Shown here one piece after another: positions 17,600 through 26,045 of a stretch of 64,000 nt of DNA. The DNA is taken from NCBI RefSeq assembly GCF_905201705.1, contig NZ_CAJKOX010000010.1:39983-103982 (forward strand), read 5' to 3'. Within the stretch, counting starts at the first letter, position 1; each line of letters begins with the position of its first letter. The translations under genes and the position numbers were made by a program. The notes beneath the pieces were generated by a model. It did not search any database. It had not been told where the DNA came from and saw only the letters and a list, made by a program, of their open reading frames with translations. This stretch comes from an uncultured Marvinbryantia sp. (lineage in GTDB: Bacteria > Bacillota > Clostridia > Lachnospirales > Lachnospiraceae).

Positions 17600-17660
17600 T
17601 TTTACCTCCCATCCAGAAACAGAGAATGTTTCCGTTCCCTGTTTTCCATTAGAAAAGGGA

Positions 17661-17690
17661 CACTGCAAACTCCCTATCCTATTTGCAATG
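17661..17690 (-). promoter_or_regulatory. Intergenic hairpin between binding protein and permease
   Basis: A 9-bp inverted repeat (CACTGCAAA / TTTGCAATG with one wobble pair, twelve-base loop) lies in the 159-base gap after the binding-protein gene. There is no T tract. It probably stabilises or demarcates the binding-protein message. Confidence 0.4.
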
Positions 17691-17758
17691 CCCCCGATTT
17701 ACCCGCGTCCGGCGTTTCTGTCTGCGAAAACCTCACCGCAGGTTATGCTCTTTGTTAC

Positions 17759-19066
17759 TTACTGTCCATTGTAGATTGCAAGACCTTCTGCCACTGCATC
17801 TTCTGCTGACACTTCGCCCGTCACGATCTGCGGCATTCCGTCGAAGGTGGATACTCTGCATTCGCCGTTGAACAGATCCTGTACCGCGCCAGTCAGAGAG
17901 GTTACGCCCGACATCATCTCCATTGCCTTCACCTGCAGGGAGTTGAATGTGGATTCGTCTACCTCCGGAGCTGCCTTCAGAGCAGACGCCGTGTGCTGTG
18001 CAAATTTTGCTACCATCTCGTCGCTTGTCATATATTCTACGAAGCTGACTGCCGCTTCGCGCTTTGCATCGTCTTCCCATGCCGCCGTGCTGATGTAATA
18101 GCCCATGGACAGACCGCCGATCAGATCGGTTGCTTTTCTTTCGCCCTTGCCCGGCACATAGGTTACGGTAAATTTGTCGAGCTTTTCCGTATCCAGTGTG
18201 GATGCGTCCTCCGGATCAGACTGGCATGCGCCTGCAATGCCGCCAACCTTCCAGGAACCGTCGATAAGGAATGCTGCCTTGCCGTCGATAAAGGAAGCGA
18301 AGGTTTCATCATCCGTTGCGGAAAGCGTATTTTCCGGGAAATAACCTGCTTCATACAGCGCCTTGATGTCTTCCATGCCGTTTACCCATGCGCCTGCCTC
18401 TTCGATGGAAGCCGGAATCGTCAGATGATTTACCACATCGCCATTGTTGAAGATACAGAATTCCCACCAGTAATGCGGAATATTGCCAAGAGCCGCCGCG
18501 ATCGGGGAATAACCCGCGTCTTTAATCTTCTGGCAGTCTGCAAGGAATGCGTCCCAGGTGTAGTCTGCGCCCGGAACCTCAACGCCCGCTGCCTCCAGCA
18601 CCTCCGTATTCACAAACATTGCTTCCCAGTATCCGTTTACGGGAACCGCGTATCTGATTCCATCCACAATAGACGGCGTGATCAGATCGTCGTTCATGTT
18701 TGCGGCATACTCCGGATACGTCTCGCGGATGGTGTCGATAGAAACAACCTTGCCCGCCTCGATAAAGGAATTTGCATCTGCGCCGTTAAAGAAAAACAGT
18801 ACATCGGGATCCGCGCCGGTCTGGAAATCCATTTCCACACGTGCTTTAAATGTTTCGTCTGACGTTGCGGAAGCGTCGTTTACTTTATTTCCGGTAGACT
18901 CTTCCCAGGCTGCCACAGCATCCTTAAAATTCTGTGCGTTTCCGTCCTCGCCGGCGAACGTCGTCGTCACGTTCAGCTCCACGCCCTCTGCCTGCACGGT
19001 TGCTGCTCCTGCCAGCATCGAAAGCGCCATTACGCCCGCCATCATGCATCCTAATCTCTTCTTCAT
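17759..19066 (-). CDS. Extracellular solute-binding protein, family 1 (probable chitobiose/oligosaccharide)
   Basis: A 435-residue secreted protein of the MalE-like class. The signal peptide covers about 26 residues (MKKRLGCMMAG...ATVQA|EGVEL). The cysteine at residue 7 lies in the n-region and does not form a lipobox, so it is not an obvious lipoprotein. The body has FFNGADANSFIEAGKVV, VDGIRYAVPVNGYWEAMFVN and KAAFLIDGSWKVGGI, typical of cluster B binding proteins. GGAGGG lies just upstream of the ATG. Position between a GH94 chitobiose phosphorylase set and two permeases suggests that it binds the substrate of that phosphorylase. That is inference from context. Confidence 0.87.
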   Translation of the reverse strand: MKKRLGCMMAGVMALSMLAGAATVQAEGVELNVTTTFAGEDGNAQNFKDAVAAWEESTGNKVNDASATSDETFKARVEMDFQTGADPDVLFFFNGADANSFIEAGKVVSIDTIRETYPEYAANMNDDLITPSIVDGIRYAVPVNGYWEAMFVNTEVLEAAGVEVPGADYTWDAFLADCQKIKDAGYSPIAAALGNIPHYWWEFCIFNNGDVVNHLTIPASIEEAGAWVNGMEDIKALYEAGYFPENTLSATDDETFASFIDGKAAFLIDGSWKVGGIAGACQSDPEDASTLDTEKLDKFTVTYVPGKGERKATDLIGGLSMGYYISTAAWEDDAKREAAVSFVEYMTSDEMVAKFAQHTASALKAAPEVDESTFNSLQVKAMEMMSGVTSLTGAVQDLFNGECRVSTFDGMPQIVTGEVSAEDAVAEGLAIYNGQ

Positions 19067-19103
19067 TTCATACCCTCCAGTCTTTTTTATAATTTCGTTT
19101 CGG

Positions 19104-19197
19104 TTGCTTTGTAATGTTATTATGCCCTATCCTTCGTGAAATTTGAATAACTGGAGCTGTGATTTATTGTATTTTCTTGTCATTCTTTACAAAGCAA
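19104..19197. repeat. Separated perfect 11-bp inverted repeat upstream of the binding-protein gene
   Basis: TTGCTTTGTAA at 19104-19114 and TTACAAAGCAA at 19187-19197 are exact inverse complements 72 bases apart, in the 143-base gap between the kinase and binding-protein genes. It could be a pair of regulator sites or the base of a long stem. No convincing -35/-10 pair was found here. Confidence 0.5.
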
Positions 19198-19209
19198 TTG
19201 TTTCTCTGT

Positions 19210-20988
19210 CTATACATCTTTTTCATATGTGACATCAAGGCTTCCTCTGCTATACGGTATCGTAAGCTTCGCGCACACGCGCCCGTCCGCCATCTCCGTA
19301 ATAGAAAGTCCGCACGGCTCCCCGAAAAGAATCCGCAAGCGCTGATTCACATTCGCAATGCCAAGATTTCCGCTCTTCTCGCTGCGGCTGCTATAATCCG
19401 GCGCGAGCAGACGCGCTATTTTTTCTTTGTCCTCCGGCGTCATTCCGCCGTCGTTCTGCGTTTCCAGATATAAATAATTTTCATCACGATAACCGCGTAT
19501 CACGATCAGACCGGATTTATTCGGCACCACGCCGTGTTCAATCGCGTTTTCGATCACCGGCTGCAGGATCAGCCGCGGCACCATGCAGTCCAGCAGTTCT
19601 TCCGGAATGTCCGTCATTACTGTGAGACGTTCGCCCAGACGCTCTTTTGTGATATATAAATAGGAATTCACATATCGCATTTCCTCCGACAGCCGCACCT
19701 CCGGGCATTTCCGGCGATCGAGTGCCGCATCCAGCACATCCGACAACGCCCCGATCATGCCGGAAACCTTCTCGTCTCCGTTCAGACGCGCTTCCCAGTT
19801 GATGATCTCCAGCGTGTTGTTCAGGAAATGCGGATTAATATGTGACTGCAGCGCCATGATCTTCGCCTCGCGCAGCGCCACCTCCTCCTCATAAATGCGG
19901 TCAAACTGCTGCTTTAAGTGGCTCGACATCTCATTGAAGTTGTTTCTCAGATAGGAAAACTCCTGGTTTGCCGAAATTTCCTGTACCTGGTAGCCGATCT
20001 CCCCATTTTCAATATGTCTTGCGCCATCGCTTAAAAGCTGCACCGGGATCGTCACCTGCCTGCGCACCGCAGCGATCATTACCAGAAGCAGAGGGATCAG
20101 GCTAAGCAGCAGTCCGCCCATCACATATTGATAACCGTAGAAAGGATATTTTGTGATCTCTTTTTGCATCCGCATCACCGTTTCCAGTCGAAAGCTGTTT
20201 CCAAAACGGCTGTCGGAGACATACAATCTTCCGCCGCTCCATGCAAATGCCTCCTGTTTCTCCTGCTCTTCCCACCAGCCTTTCACCAGTCCGTCCCGGT
20301 CGTGAAAGCTCAGCTCCAGATCATTCAGCTTCAGATAAACACCGTCCCCGGATGGATACTGTGCCAGGCTTTGAAAACAGTATTCTTTATTCAGGCGGAT
20401 CGCCAGCACGCCCTTTTTCTGAAAATTGCTGTCCACCAGATTGCGGATCAGATAAAGCCTGCCGTCCCGCAGAAGAAATCCTACCTTCGTATCCAGATTT
20501 TCCGCATAGCTCCTGATTTCATCAACATCGCGTTCCTGAAAGGTTTTTGATTTCTGGTAGCTCCCCTCCGCGCCCACGTTGTAGACACTGTAAAACGTCT
20601 CCGGATCGCTGTAGAACCACAGGAAGGTACAGGAAGCGGCGGCATTTTTCAGATAATGTGCCGCCAGATAATTCATATACTCCCTTCGCGCTGCAATCTC
20701 CGTCAGGGCGCCCGCCTCCGCACGGCTGTGCGCATCCAGGAGCTGCCCGTCATACGACGCCTGCCTCGACGCTTCCACCGCCGCATTCAGACGCTCCATA
20801 CAGATCGTGTTATTAAATTCAAGCTGGTTCCGGAAATTCTCCGCCGTCTCTGCTCCGTTGTTCGACGCCACATAAACCACCATCACACCGAACATCACAG
20901 AAAAAGGAATCAGCCAGCAAAGCAGCAGGATTCCGACCAGCCTCCATTTCATAGAGTATCTTTTTCTGCTTCTGACTGATTCCTTCAT
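19210..20988 (-). CDS. Membrane sensor histidine kinase (YesM-like) of the chitobiose locus
   Basis: A kinase of 592 residues; the ATG at 20988 has AAAGGA six bases ahead, and an ATG at 21003 directly follows the stop of the upstream gene. Two membrane segments (about 16-36 and 288-309) flank an extracellular sensing domain of some 250 residues. A HAMP-like segment follows, then the His_kinase box with the phospho-accepting H387 (INPHFLNNTLE). The ATPase N-box is QPVIENAIEHGV, with G boxes further on (NLGIANVNQRL). It is encoded between the phosphohexomutase and binding-protein genes, so sensing and uptake are in one operon. Its partner is probably the regulator at 14957. Confidence 0.9.
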   Translation of the reverse strand: MKESVRSRKRYSMKWRLVGILLLCWLIPFSVMFGVMVVYVASNNGAETAENFRNQLEFNNTICMERLNAAVEASRQASYDGQLLDAHSRAEAGALTEIAARREYMNYLAAHYLKNAAASCTFLWFYSDPETFYSVYNVGAEGSYQKSKTFQERDVDEIRSYAENLDTKVGFLLRDGRLYLIRNLVDSNFQKKGVLAIRLNKEYCFQSLAQYPSGDGVYLKLNDLELSFHDRDGLVKGWWEEQEKQEAFAWSGGRLYVSDSRFGNSFRLETVMRMQKEITKYPFYGYQYVMGGLLLSLIPLLLVMIAAVRRQVTIPVQLLSDGARHIENGEIGYQVQEISANQEFSYLRNNFNEMSSHLKQQFDRIYEEEVALREAKIMALQSHINPHFLNNTLEIINWEARLNGDEKVSGMIGALSDVLDAALDRRKCPEVRLSEEMRYVNSYLYITKERLGERLTVMTDIPEELLDCMVPRLILQPVIENAIEHGVVPNKSGLIVIRGYRDENYLYLETQNDGGMTPEDKEKIARLLAPDYSSRSEKSGNLGIANVNQRLRILFGEPCGLSITEMADGRVCAKLTIPYSRGSLDVTYEKDV

Positions 20989-21003
20989 ATGAGTTCCTTT
21001 CAT

Positions 21004-22425
21004 TTATAAATATACACTCAAAAATTCCTTAAAGATACGGCAGTATTTTTTCGCCTCATCCTCATTTTTCATCTCGCAGAAGATGCGCAGTAGCGGCTCG
21101 GTGCCGGAGAAGCGCACGATGATCCAGCCGCCATTTTCGAAATATACCTTGCAGCCGTCCAGATAGGAAACCTTCTCGATCGGGATATCGAATGCCGGAA
21201 GCTGTTTTTCTTCCATGAGAATCCGCATCAGATCACTCTTTTTGGCCGCCGAAAATGCAAACGACGTTTCTTCCATATACAGGCTGCCGTACTGCTCCAC
21301 GATTTCCGCGTAAAGCTCAGAAAGACGCTTGCCGGACACTGCTACCATCTCCACGAGCAGCGACGCCGCATAGATGCCGTCCTTGCCGTTGATATGTCCG
21401 CGCACCGTCAGACCGCCGGAGGATTCGCCGCCGATCACCGCGTTCGTCTCCGTCATCTTCGCTGAAATGTGCTTAAAGCCTACCGGCACCTCATAGCAGG
21501 TCTCCCCAAAAGAATCTGCAATCCGGTCAAGCGTGTGCGTGGTAGCGACATTGCGCACCGCCGGGCCCGTCCAGCCCTTGTATTTCAGAAGATAATAGTA
21601 CAGCAGCACCAGAATGTCGTTCGCGTGAAGATAGCGTCCCTGATCGTCCACCACGCCGAGCCGGTCCGCGTCGCCGTCCGTGGCGATTCCAAGATCACAT
21701 TCCATTTCTGTGACATACGTGCGGAGCTCCGTCAGCGCCTCTTTGCTCGGCGCCGGCATTCTGCGCCCGAACAGGGTGTCATGCGCCTCGTGGATCAGAT
21801 CGATCTCGCACCGCGCCGTCGAGAGAATCGTCTTGATCGATGTCTGGCTGACGCCGTACATCGGATCCAGAACAATATGTAACCCGCGGTCGCGGATTGC
21901 TCTCATATTAATTTTGTCAATAATGTTGTCCAGGTACTCGTTCAGCGGGTTAAACTCCGTCACCAGTCCCTCTTTTTTCGCCTGCGCATACTCGATGTAC
22001 GCGATGCTTCCCTGCGGCTCCACCTCCGCGGCGATCGCCTCGATCTCGTCAGTCTGCTCCACACTGGCGTCCCTGCCGCCATAGGTAAACACCTTAAAAC
22101 CGTTATAGATCGCCGGATTATGACTCGCCGTCACCATCATGCCATAATGCATCTGATGCTTTTCCACATAAAACATCACCAGCGGCGTCGGTGAGGAACG
22201 ATTGACAAACCAGCAATGGATGCCCTCTGCCGCAAACACCTCGCACGCCCATTTCACCGCTTCTTTCGAAAGGAACCGCCTGTCATAGCCGATAACGATG
22301 CCCTCGTCTGCTATGCCCTCGCGCTTCATCTTAATAGACATCGATTTTGCAAGAAGCTGGATATTCTGTCTTGTAAACCCATCCCCGATGACGGCACGCC
22401 AGCCGCCCGTTCCAAACTTTATCAT
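21004..22425 (-). CDS. Phosphohexomutase (phosphoglucomutase/phospho-N-acetylglucosamine mutase type)
   Basis: A 473-residue alpha-D-phosphohexomutase. The ATG at 22425 is used since GGAAGGAG precedes it and the protein then begins MIKFGTGGWRAVIGDGF, as in the family. The active-site serine loop is VTASHNPAIYNG. The metal-binding loop is ATDGDADRLG, the sugar-binding loop is GGESSGG and the phosphate-binding loop is RFSGTEPLLRI, so all four catalytic elements are intact. It follows the GH94 gene by 46 bases. Because that enzyme should release GlcNAc-1-phosphate, this mutase may make GlcNAc-6-phosphate for amino-sugar catabolism. A plain glucose-1-phosphate substrate is the alternative. Confidence 0.88.
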   Translation of the reverse strand: MIKFGTGGWRAVIGDGFTRQNIQLLAKSMSIKMKREGIADEGIVIGYDRRFLSKEAVKWACEVFAAEGIHCWFVNRSSPTPLVMFYVEKHQMHYGMMVTASHNPAIYNGFKVFTYGGRDASVEQTDEIEAIAAEVEPQGSIAYIEYAQAKKEGLVTEFNPLNEYLDNIIDKINMRAIRDRGLHIVLDPMYGVSQTSIKTILSTARCEIDLIHEAHDTLFGRRMPAPSKEALTELRTYVTEMECDLGIATDGDADRLGVVDDQGRYLHANDILVLLYYYLLKYKGWTGPAVRNVATTHTLDRIADSFGETCYEVPVGFKHISAKMTETNAVIGGESSGGLTVRGHINGKDGIYAASLLVEMVAVSGKRLSELYAEIVEQYGSLYMEETSFAFSAAKKSDLMRILMEEKQLPAFDIPIEKVSYLDGCKVYFENGGWIIVRFSGTEPLLRIFCEMKNEDEAKKYCRIFKEFLSVYL

Positions 22426-22471
22426 ATGCCTTCTCCTTCCTTCTGTGCTGCAATATAGCTTTCTGTACACA

Positions 22472-24862
22472 TCACCCCATGATTACCACAATCTCATGTT
22501 CCGTTTCTGCCGCAAACACCGGAATTTTTTCTGCCCGCTCCCCGTCCACAGAAATCTCCTTTACCCCCTTAGAGATATGCTGCGGATTTTTCACCTGGAT
22601 ATGATAAGTGGCGCCCCGCCATTTGCGCACTGCCTCGAAGCCGTCCCACGCCTTTGGAATACACGGATCAATCTGCAGCTCGTCCATCTGCGGACGGATT
22701 CCAAGCATGTATCTGGTTGCTGAAAAATACGCCCAGCCTCCGCTTCCGGTCATGAACGGATGCCGCGCCCGTCCAAATGCCGTGTGCTCTTTTCCCATGA
22801 TAAACTGGCAGTAGGAATACGGCTCCGACTCACGGATCTCTATCATGTCGTTCTGCCTGCAGGGACACAATGCCTCATAAAATTTCATTGCGCGGTCGCC
22901 TCTTCCAAGCCTGCACTCCGCCGCCCACGCCCAGGGATTCGGATGGCTGAAGATTGCCCCGTTTTCCTTCACGCCCGGATACACCCTGGTGACAAAGCCG
23001 ACCTCCTCATCCGGCACAGTGTACGACGGACCGTTCAGCATAATTCCGTACTGCGTGTACAGGTATTTGTCCACGCTGTCCATTGCCCGCTCGCCCTGCT
23101 CCTGCGTAGCCGCGCCAGAAAGCACTGCCCAGGCGTTTGATTCCAGATGGATCTTCCCTTCTTTATCCTCGCTGGTGCCAATGCGCCGTCCGCTTTTTGT
23201 GATGCCGCGGATAAACCACTCCTGATCCCAGAGCTGCGTCTGACATATTGTTTTTACGTGCTCGTACATTGTGTGATATTTCGTGATATCCTCTGTCATT
23301 CCTTTGAGCTTTGCCGCCTCCAGAAAATGCTCCAGCGCCCACACATGCAGGAAGGAAACCAGCGCGCTCTCCCCTCCGCCAAGGTTCAGGCAATCGTTCC
23401 AGTCCGCACGCAGCCCCAGGCAGACGCCGTGCGCGCCGACCTGCTCCGCAGAGAAATCCAGTATCCGCTTCATATGCTCGTAAACGGTTCCCTCTCCCTC
23501 ATCCGCGTAGGGGATTACCTCATCGAGAAACCCTTTCTCACCCGTCTCCCGGATGTACTCCATGATAGAAGGAATCAGCCAGAGCGCGTCGTCCGAGCAG
23601 GTGTCCTTCAGGCCATGAATGCGATCGTTTTTATCTGGCACCGGAATCACCGTCGGCGAGGCAAACGGGCGCGCCTCCTCCTGCGGTTCAAACCATGCCG
23701 GATCGAATAAATGCAATCCATAACCCTTCGACACAAGCCCATTTAAAAGCTGAACGATCCGCTGCCGGCATTTTTCCGGGTTCGAATGCGGCACCGTCAT
23801 AGCATCCTGCGCCGTGTCGCGATAGCCCAGCCCTGTGCGCCCACCCACCTCGATAAAGGACGCGAAGCGCGAAAACAATATGTTAATTTCCGACTGATAC
23901 AGATTCCAGGTGTTCAGCATAGTATTCATGTCGTCGCTTGGCGTCTTTACCTGCAGTCTGGAAAGCTTATCCTCCCAGTACGCCGCCAGTTTTTCGGCCG
24001 CCTCATCGATATTTTCCATTATACTATATTTTTCGCGGATTGTCTTTGCATCTTCTCTTTTTCCTTCACCGAGCATAAACACCAGCCGGATTTCCTCTCC
24101 GGGCTTTAAAATAATGCGTTTCTGCAAAGCTCCGCAGTGATTTCCGCCCTTTTCATGCGTACCGCCGCAAACACCTTTTTCCACTGCGATCGGATTACTC
24201 TCCGTCCGATACGCGCCGATAAATTTATCGCGCACACAGTCGAAACCGTCCGGAACAAAATTTGCCGTAAAATACTGATAGCCAAACTCCTCATAAAATA
24301 AATCGTACTCGATGATGCCGTCCTCGCAGGAGGAGCCGGAGGCGTACAGGCTCATCTGGAAGTTCTGGTTATCCATGTCGATATGGTGGAATGAAAATTC
24401 GCAGTAGGAAAAGACGCTCAAATGCCGCTCCCCGGCGCTCTCATTTTTAATCTTCACATCCCACAGCTCCACGTTGTCTCCCAGAGGAATCATCAGGCGC
24501 TGCGATGCCTTAATCCCCTTGTACTCACATTCATATGTGGAATAAGAAAGCCCGTGCCTGCAGCAATAAGTTGCTTTATCAAGCGGCTTCCCGACCGGCT
24601 GCCAGGAAATACTCCAGTAATCGCCGTCCGCCTCATCGCGCAGATACACGTAATGCCCCGGACGGTCCATCGGCACCCCGTTCGGACGGAATCGTGTGAT
24701 GCGGTGATACTGCGGCGTCTTGTAAAAAAGATAGCCGCCTGCCGTGTGGTTCACCACCGCACACATATCCTCCACCCCGATGTAATTCGTCCAGGAAACC
24801 GGCACGTCGACGCGGTCAATGCAGTATTCCCGGTTCTTCTCGTCAAAATATCCATATCTCAT
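22472..24862 (-). CDS. chbP: GH94 phosphorylase, probable N,N'-diacetylchitobiose phosphorylase
   Basis: A 796-residue cytoplasmic enzyme of the GH94 size class. It closely resembles what I remember of Vibrio diacetylchitobiose phosphorylase, for example in MDRPGHYVYLRD, DYWSISWQPVGKPLD, SRFASFIEVGGRTGLGYRDT and IHGLKDTCSDDALWLIP. The catalytic acid is D490 in GLRADWNDCLNLGGG. There is no signal peptide, so the substrate must be imported. By family knowledge the reaction is (GlcNAc)2 + Pi to GlcNAc-1-phosphate + GlcNAc. It is the first gene of a seven-gene run that ends at 14957. A GGGGGAAAG precedes the ATG. Cellobiose or another GH94 disaccharide is possible but fits the sequence less well. 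Confidence 0.85.
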   Translation of the reverse strand: MRYGYFDEKNREYCIDRVDVPVSWTNYIGVEDMCAVVNHTAGGYLFYKTPQYHRITRFRPNGVPMDRPGHYVYLRDEADGDYWSISWQPVGKPLDKATYCCRHGLSYSTYECEYKGIKASQRLMIPLGDNVELWDVKIKNESAGERHLSVFSYCEFSFHHIDMDNQNFQMSLYASGSSCEDGIIEYDLFYEEFGYQYFTANFVPDGFDCVRDKFIGAYRTESNPIAVEKGVCGGTHEKGGNHCGALQKRIILKPGEEIRLVFMLGEGKREDAKTIREKYSIMENIDEAAEKLAAYWEDKLSRLQVKTPSDDMNTMLNTWNLYQSEINILFSRFASFIEVGGRTGLGYRDTAQDAMTVPHSNPEKCRQRIVQLLNGLVSKGYGLHLFDPAWFEPQEEARPFASPTVIPVPDKNDRIHGLKDTCSDDALWLIPSIMEYIRETGEKGFLDEVIPYADEGEGTVYEHMKRILDFSAEQVGAHGVCLGLRADWNDCLNLGGGESALVSFLHVWALEHFLEAAKLKGMTEDITKYHTMYEHVKTICQTQLWDQEWFIRGITKSGRRIGTSEDKEGKIHLESNAWAVLSGAATQEQGERAMDSVDKYLYTQYGIMLNGPSYTVPDEEVGFVTRVYPGVKENGAIFSHPNPWAWAAECRLGRGDRAMKFYEALCPCRQNDMIEIRESEPYSYCQFIMGKEHTAFGRARHPFMTGSGGWAYFSATRYMLGIRPQMDELQIDPCIPKAWDGFEAVRKWRGATYHIQVKNPQHISKGVKEISVDGERAEKIPVFAAETEHEIVVIMG

Positions 24863-24898
24863 TTAAGCTTTCCCCCTTTTATGCAATACCCAAAATCA

Positions 24899-24921
24899 TA
24901 TGAGTTACCCGAAAAATGAGT
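24899..24921 (-). promoter_or_regulatory. Direct repeats upstream of the chbP operon
   Basis: The hexamer ATGAGT occurs twice on the plus strand (24899-24904 and 24916-24921), 17 bases apart, 37-59 bases before the chbP start. A TATAAT on the minus strand lies just upstream, near 24938. The spacing suits an AraC-type regulator, but the hexamers are short. Confidence 0.3.
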
Positions 24922-24947
24922 CTCCATCATATAATAATTATAACGAA

Positions 24948-24973
24948 AAACGACACTCATAAAAGTGCCGTTT
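24948..24973 (-). terminator. Terminator downstream of the Nudix gene
   Basis: On the minus strand a stem (AACGGCACT / AGTGTCGTT with one wobble pair, loop of about six) is followed by five Ts. It lies about 35 bases after the Nudix stop and separates it from the chbP operon. Confidence 0.65.
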
Positions 24974-25008
24974 GTGGTATCTTTTGACTGCTGTTGCATA
25001 ATTTGGTT

Positions 25009-25572
25009 TCATGCCAGACGTCTGCATTTTTCTACAAGCTTTTTATATATCCGATCGACCATCCACTTCTCGCTCGGCGCCGTCAGCGCCTCCTCAAAAG
25101 AAAACCATTTCACCGCCTGATTTTCTTCTTCGTTTACCAGCAGCGTATCTTTTTCGTCCGCTTCCGCAAGATAAGTGACATTCAGATGCAGATGACTTGG
25201 CACATACATGCCTCTTTTTATGTGACCATCCACCGTCAGACTTTCCAGGCTGAAAATGTCCCGGCTGACCAGCGACGCATGCTTTACGCCGGTCTCCTCC
25301 GTAAGCTCCCGCAGCGCCACGGACGCCAGATCCCCGATCCCGTCCGCATGTCCGCCGCTCCATGACCAGGAATCATAAATATTATGATACACCATCAGGA
25401 TCTTCGTATGTTCTTTATTGACCGTCCATGTGGACGCCGAAAAATGCGCCACCAGATTTTCCCTCTCCAGATAATCAGAGCAGCTCCTGATGTAGCGCAG
25501 CATCAGCTCCCGGTCACGCGTTTCCTGCTCGTTAAATGGCTGATACCGTTCGATTTCTTCATATAAGCCCAT
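25009..25572 (-). CDS. Nudix hydrolase
   Basis: A 187-residue protein. The ATG at 25572 follows TAGGAG with good spacing; the frame extends to 25593. The Nudix box is seen as GGHADGIGDLASVALRELTE followed by ETGV, so the REL-x-EE-x-G core that binds metal is intact, while the first Glu of the consensus is Gly here. Family members cleave nucleoside diphosphates linked to another moiety. The preceding segment (TKILMVYHNIYDSWSWSGGHADG) matches a subfamily often annotated as NUDIX with no fixed substrate. It stands next to a HicB remnant and shares no clear pathway with neighbours. Confidence 0.85.
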   Translation of the reverse strand: MGLYEEIERYQPFNEQETRDRELMLRYIRSCSDYLERENLVAHFSASTWTVNKEHTKILMVYHNIYDSWSWSGGHADGIGDLASVALRELTEETGVKHASLVSRDIFSLESLTVDGHIKRGMYVPSHLHLNVTYLAEADEKDTLLVNEEENQAVKWFSFEEALTAPSEKWMVDRIYKKLVEKCRRLA

Positions 25573-25618
25573 TATTATTCTCCTATCCCGCATTCCAACT
25601 TTTCATTGCTGATCAGCA

Positions 25619-25909
25619 TCAGCAGCAAACATCACGCGGCACCTGAGAAAAATTAATATTCTGCTCCATCGCCGCCTTATTCAGCCACGCCGGAATTGTC
25701 AATGTCTTTTTTACCGATTTGTTAAAATGCTGTCTGGCATATTCTTCCACATCTACAGCAACCATATTCACAAACTCTTCCTGCACATCCAACTCCAGCT
25801 CACGCTGAACATCCGCAAGCAAAGAATCACTTAATTCAGAAGCATCCGGAACAGGTTCCCCATCCATTTTACAAGAATAGAGATATCCTGCAAGGCAATC
25901 CACCGCCAT
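25619..25909 (-). pseudogene. Truncated HicB-type antitoxin remnant
   Basis: The 96-residue frame matches the second half of HicB antitoxins: a segment corresponding to the end of the HicB core (DCLAGYLYSCKMDGEPVPDAS) and a ribbon-helix-helix (KKTLTIPAWLNKAAMEQNINFSQ). The usual first 45 or so residues with the beta-sheet core are absent: upstream of the ATG no match continues. The last residues (PRDVCC) replace the usual VLQEAL-type helix. No HicA toxin gene is adjacent. It is therefore probably a decayed toxin-antitoxin remnant. A short functional DNA-binding protein cannot be excluded. No good ribosome site is visible. Confidence 0.65.
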
Positions 25910-26003
25910 TGAAAATTTTTCTCGTTTTATTTCTGTGTCTGCCTAAATCCTGCCTGCCGCAGAATCGCTTTTTCTGGACCTTTGGGAATGTCCTTACAAA
26001 CGA

Positions 26004-26039
26004 ACCTCCCGCATCCGGCTTTCGCCTTCCGCGGGAGGT
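26004..26039 (-). terminator. Terminator after the hydratase gene
   Basis: On the minus strand ACCTCCCGC pairs with GCGGGAGGT around a nested GGCGAAAGCC hairpin, seven bases after the hydratase stop. The T tract after it is poor (TCGTTTG). Confidence 0.6.
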
Positions 26040-26045
26040 CTGTTA

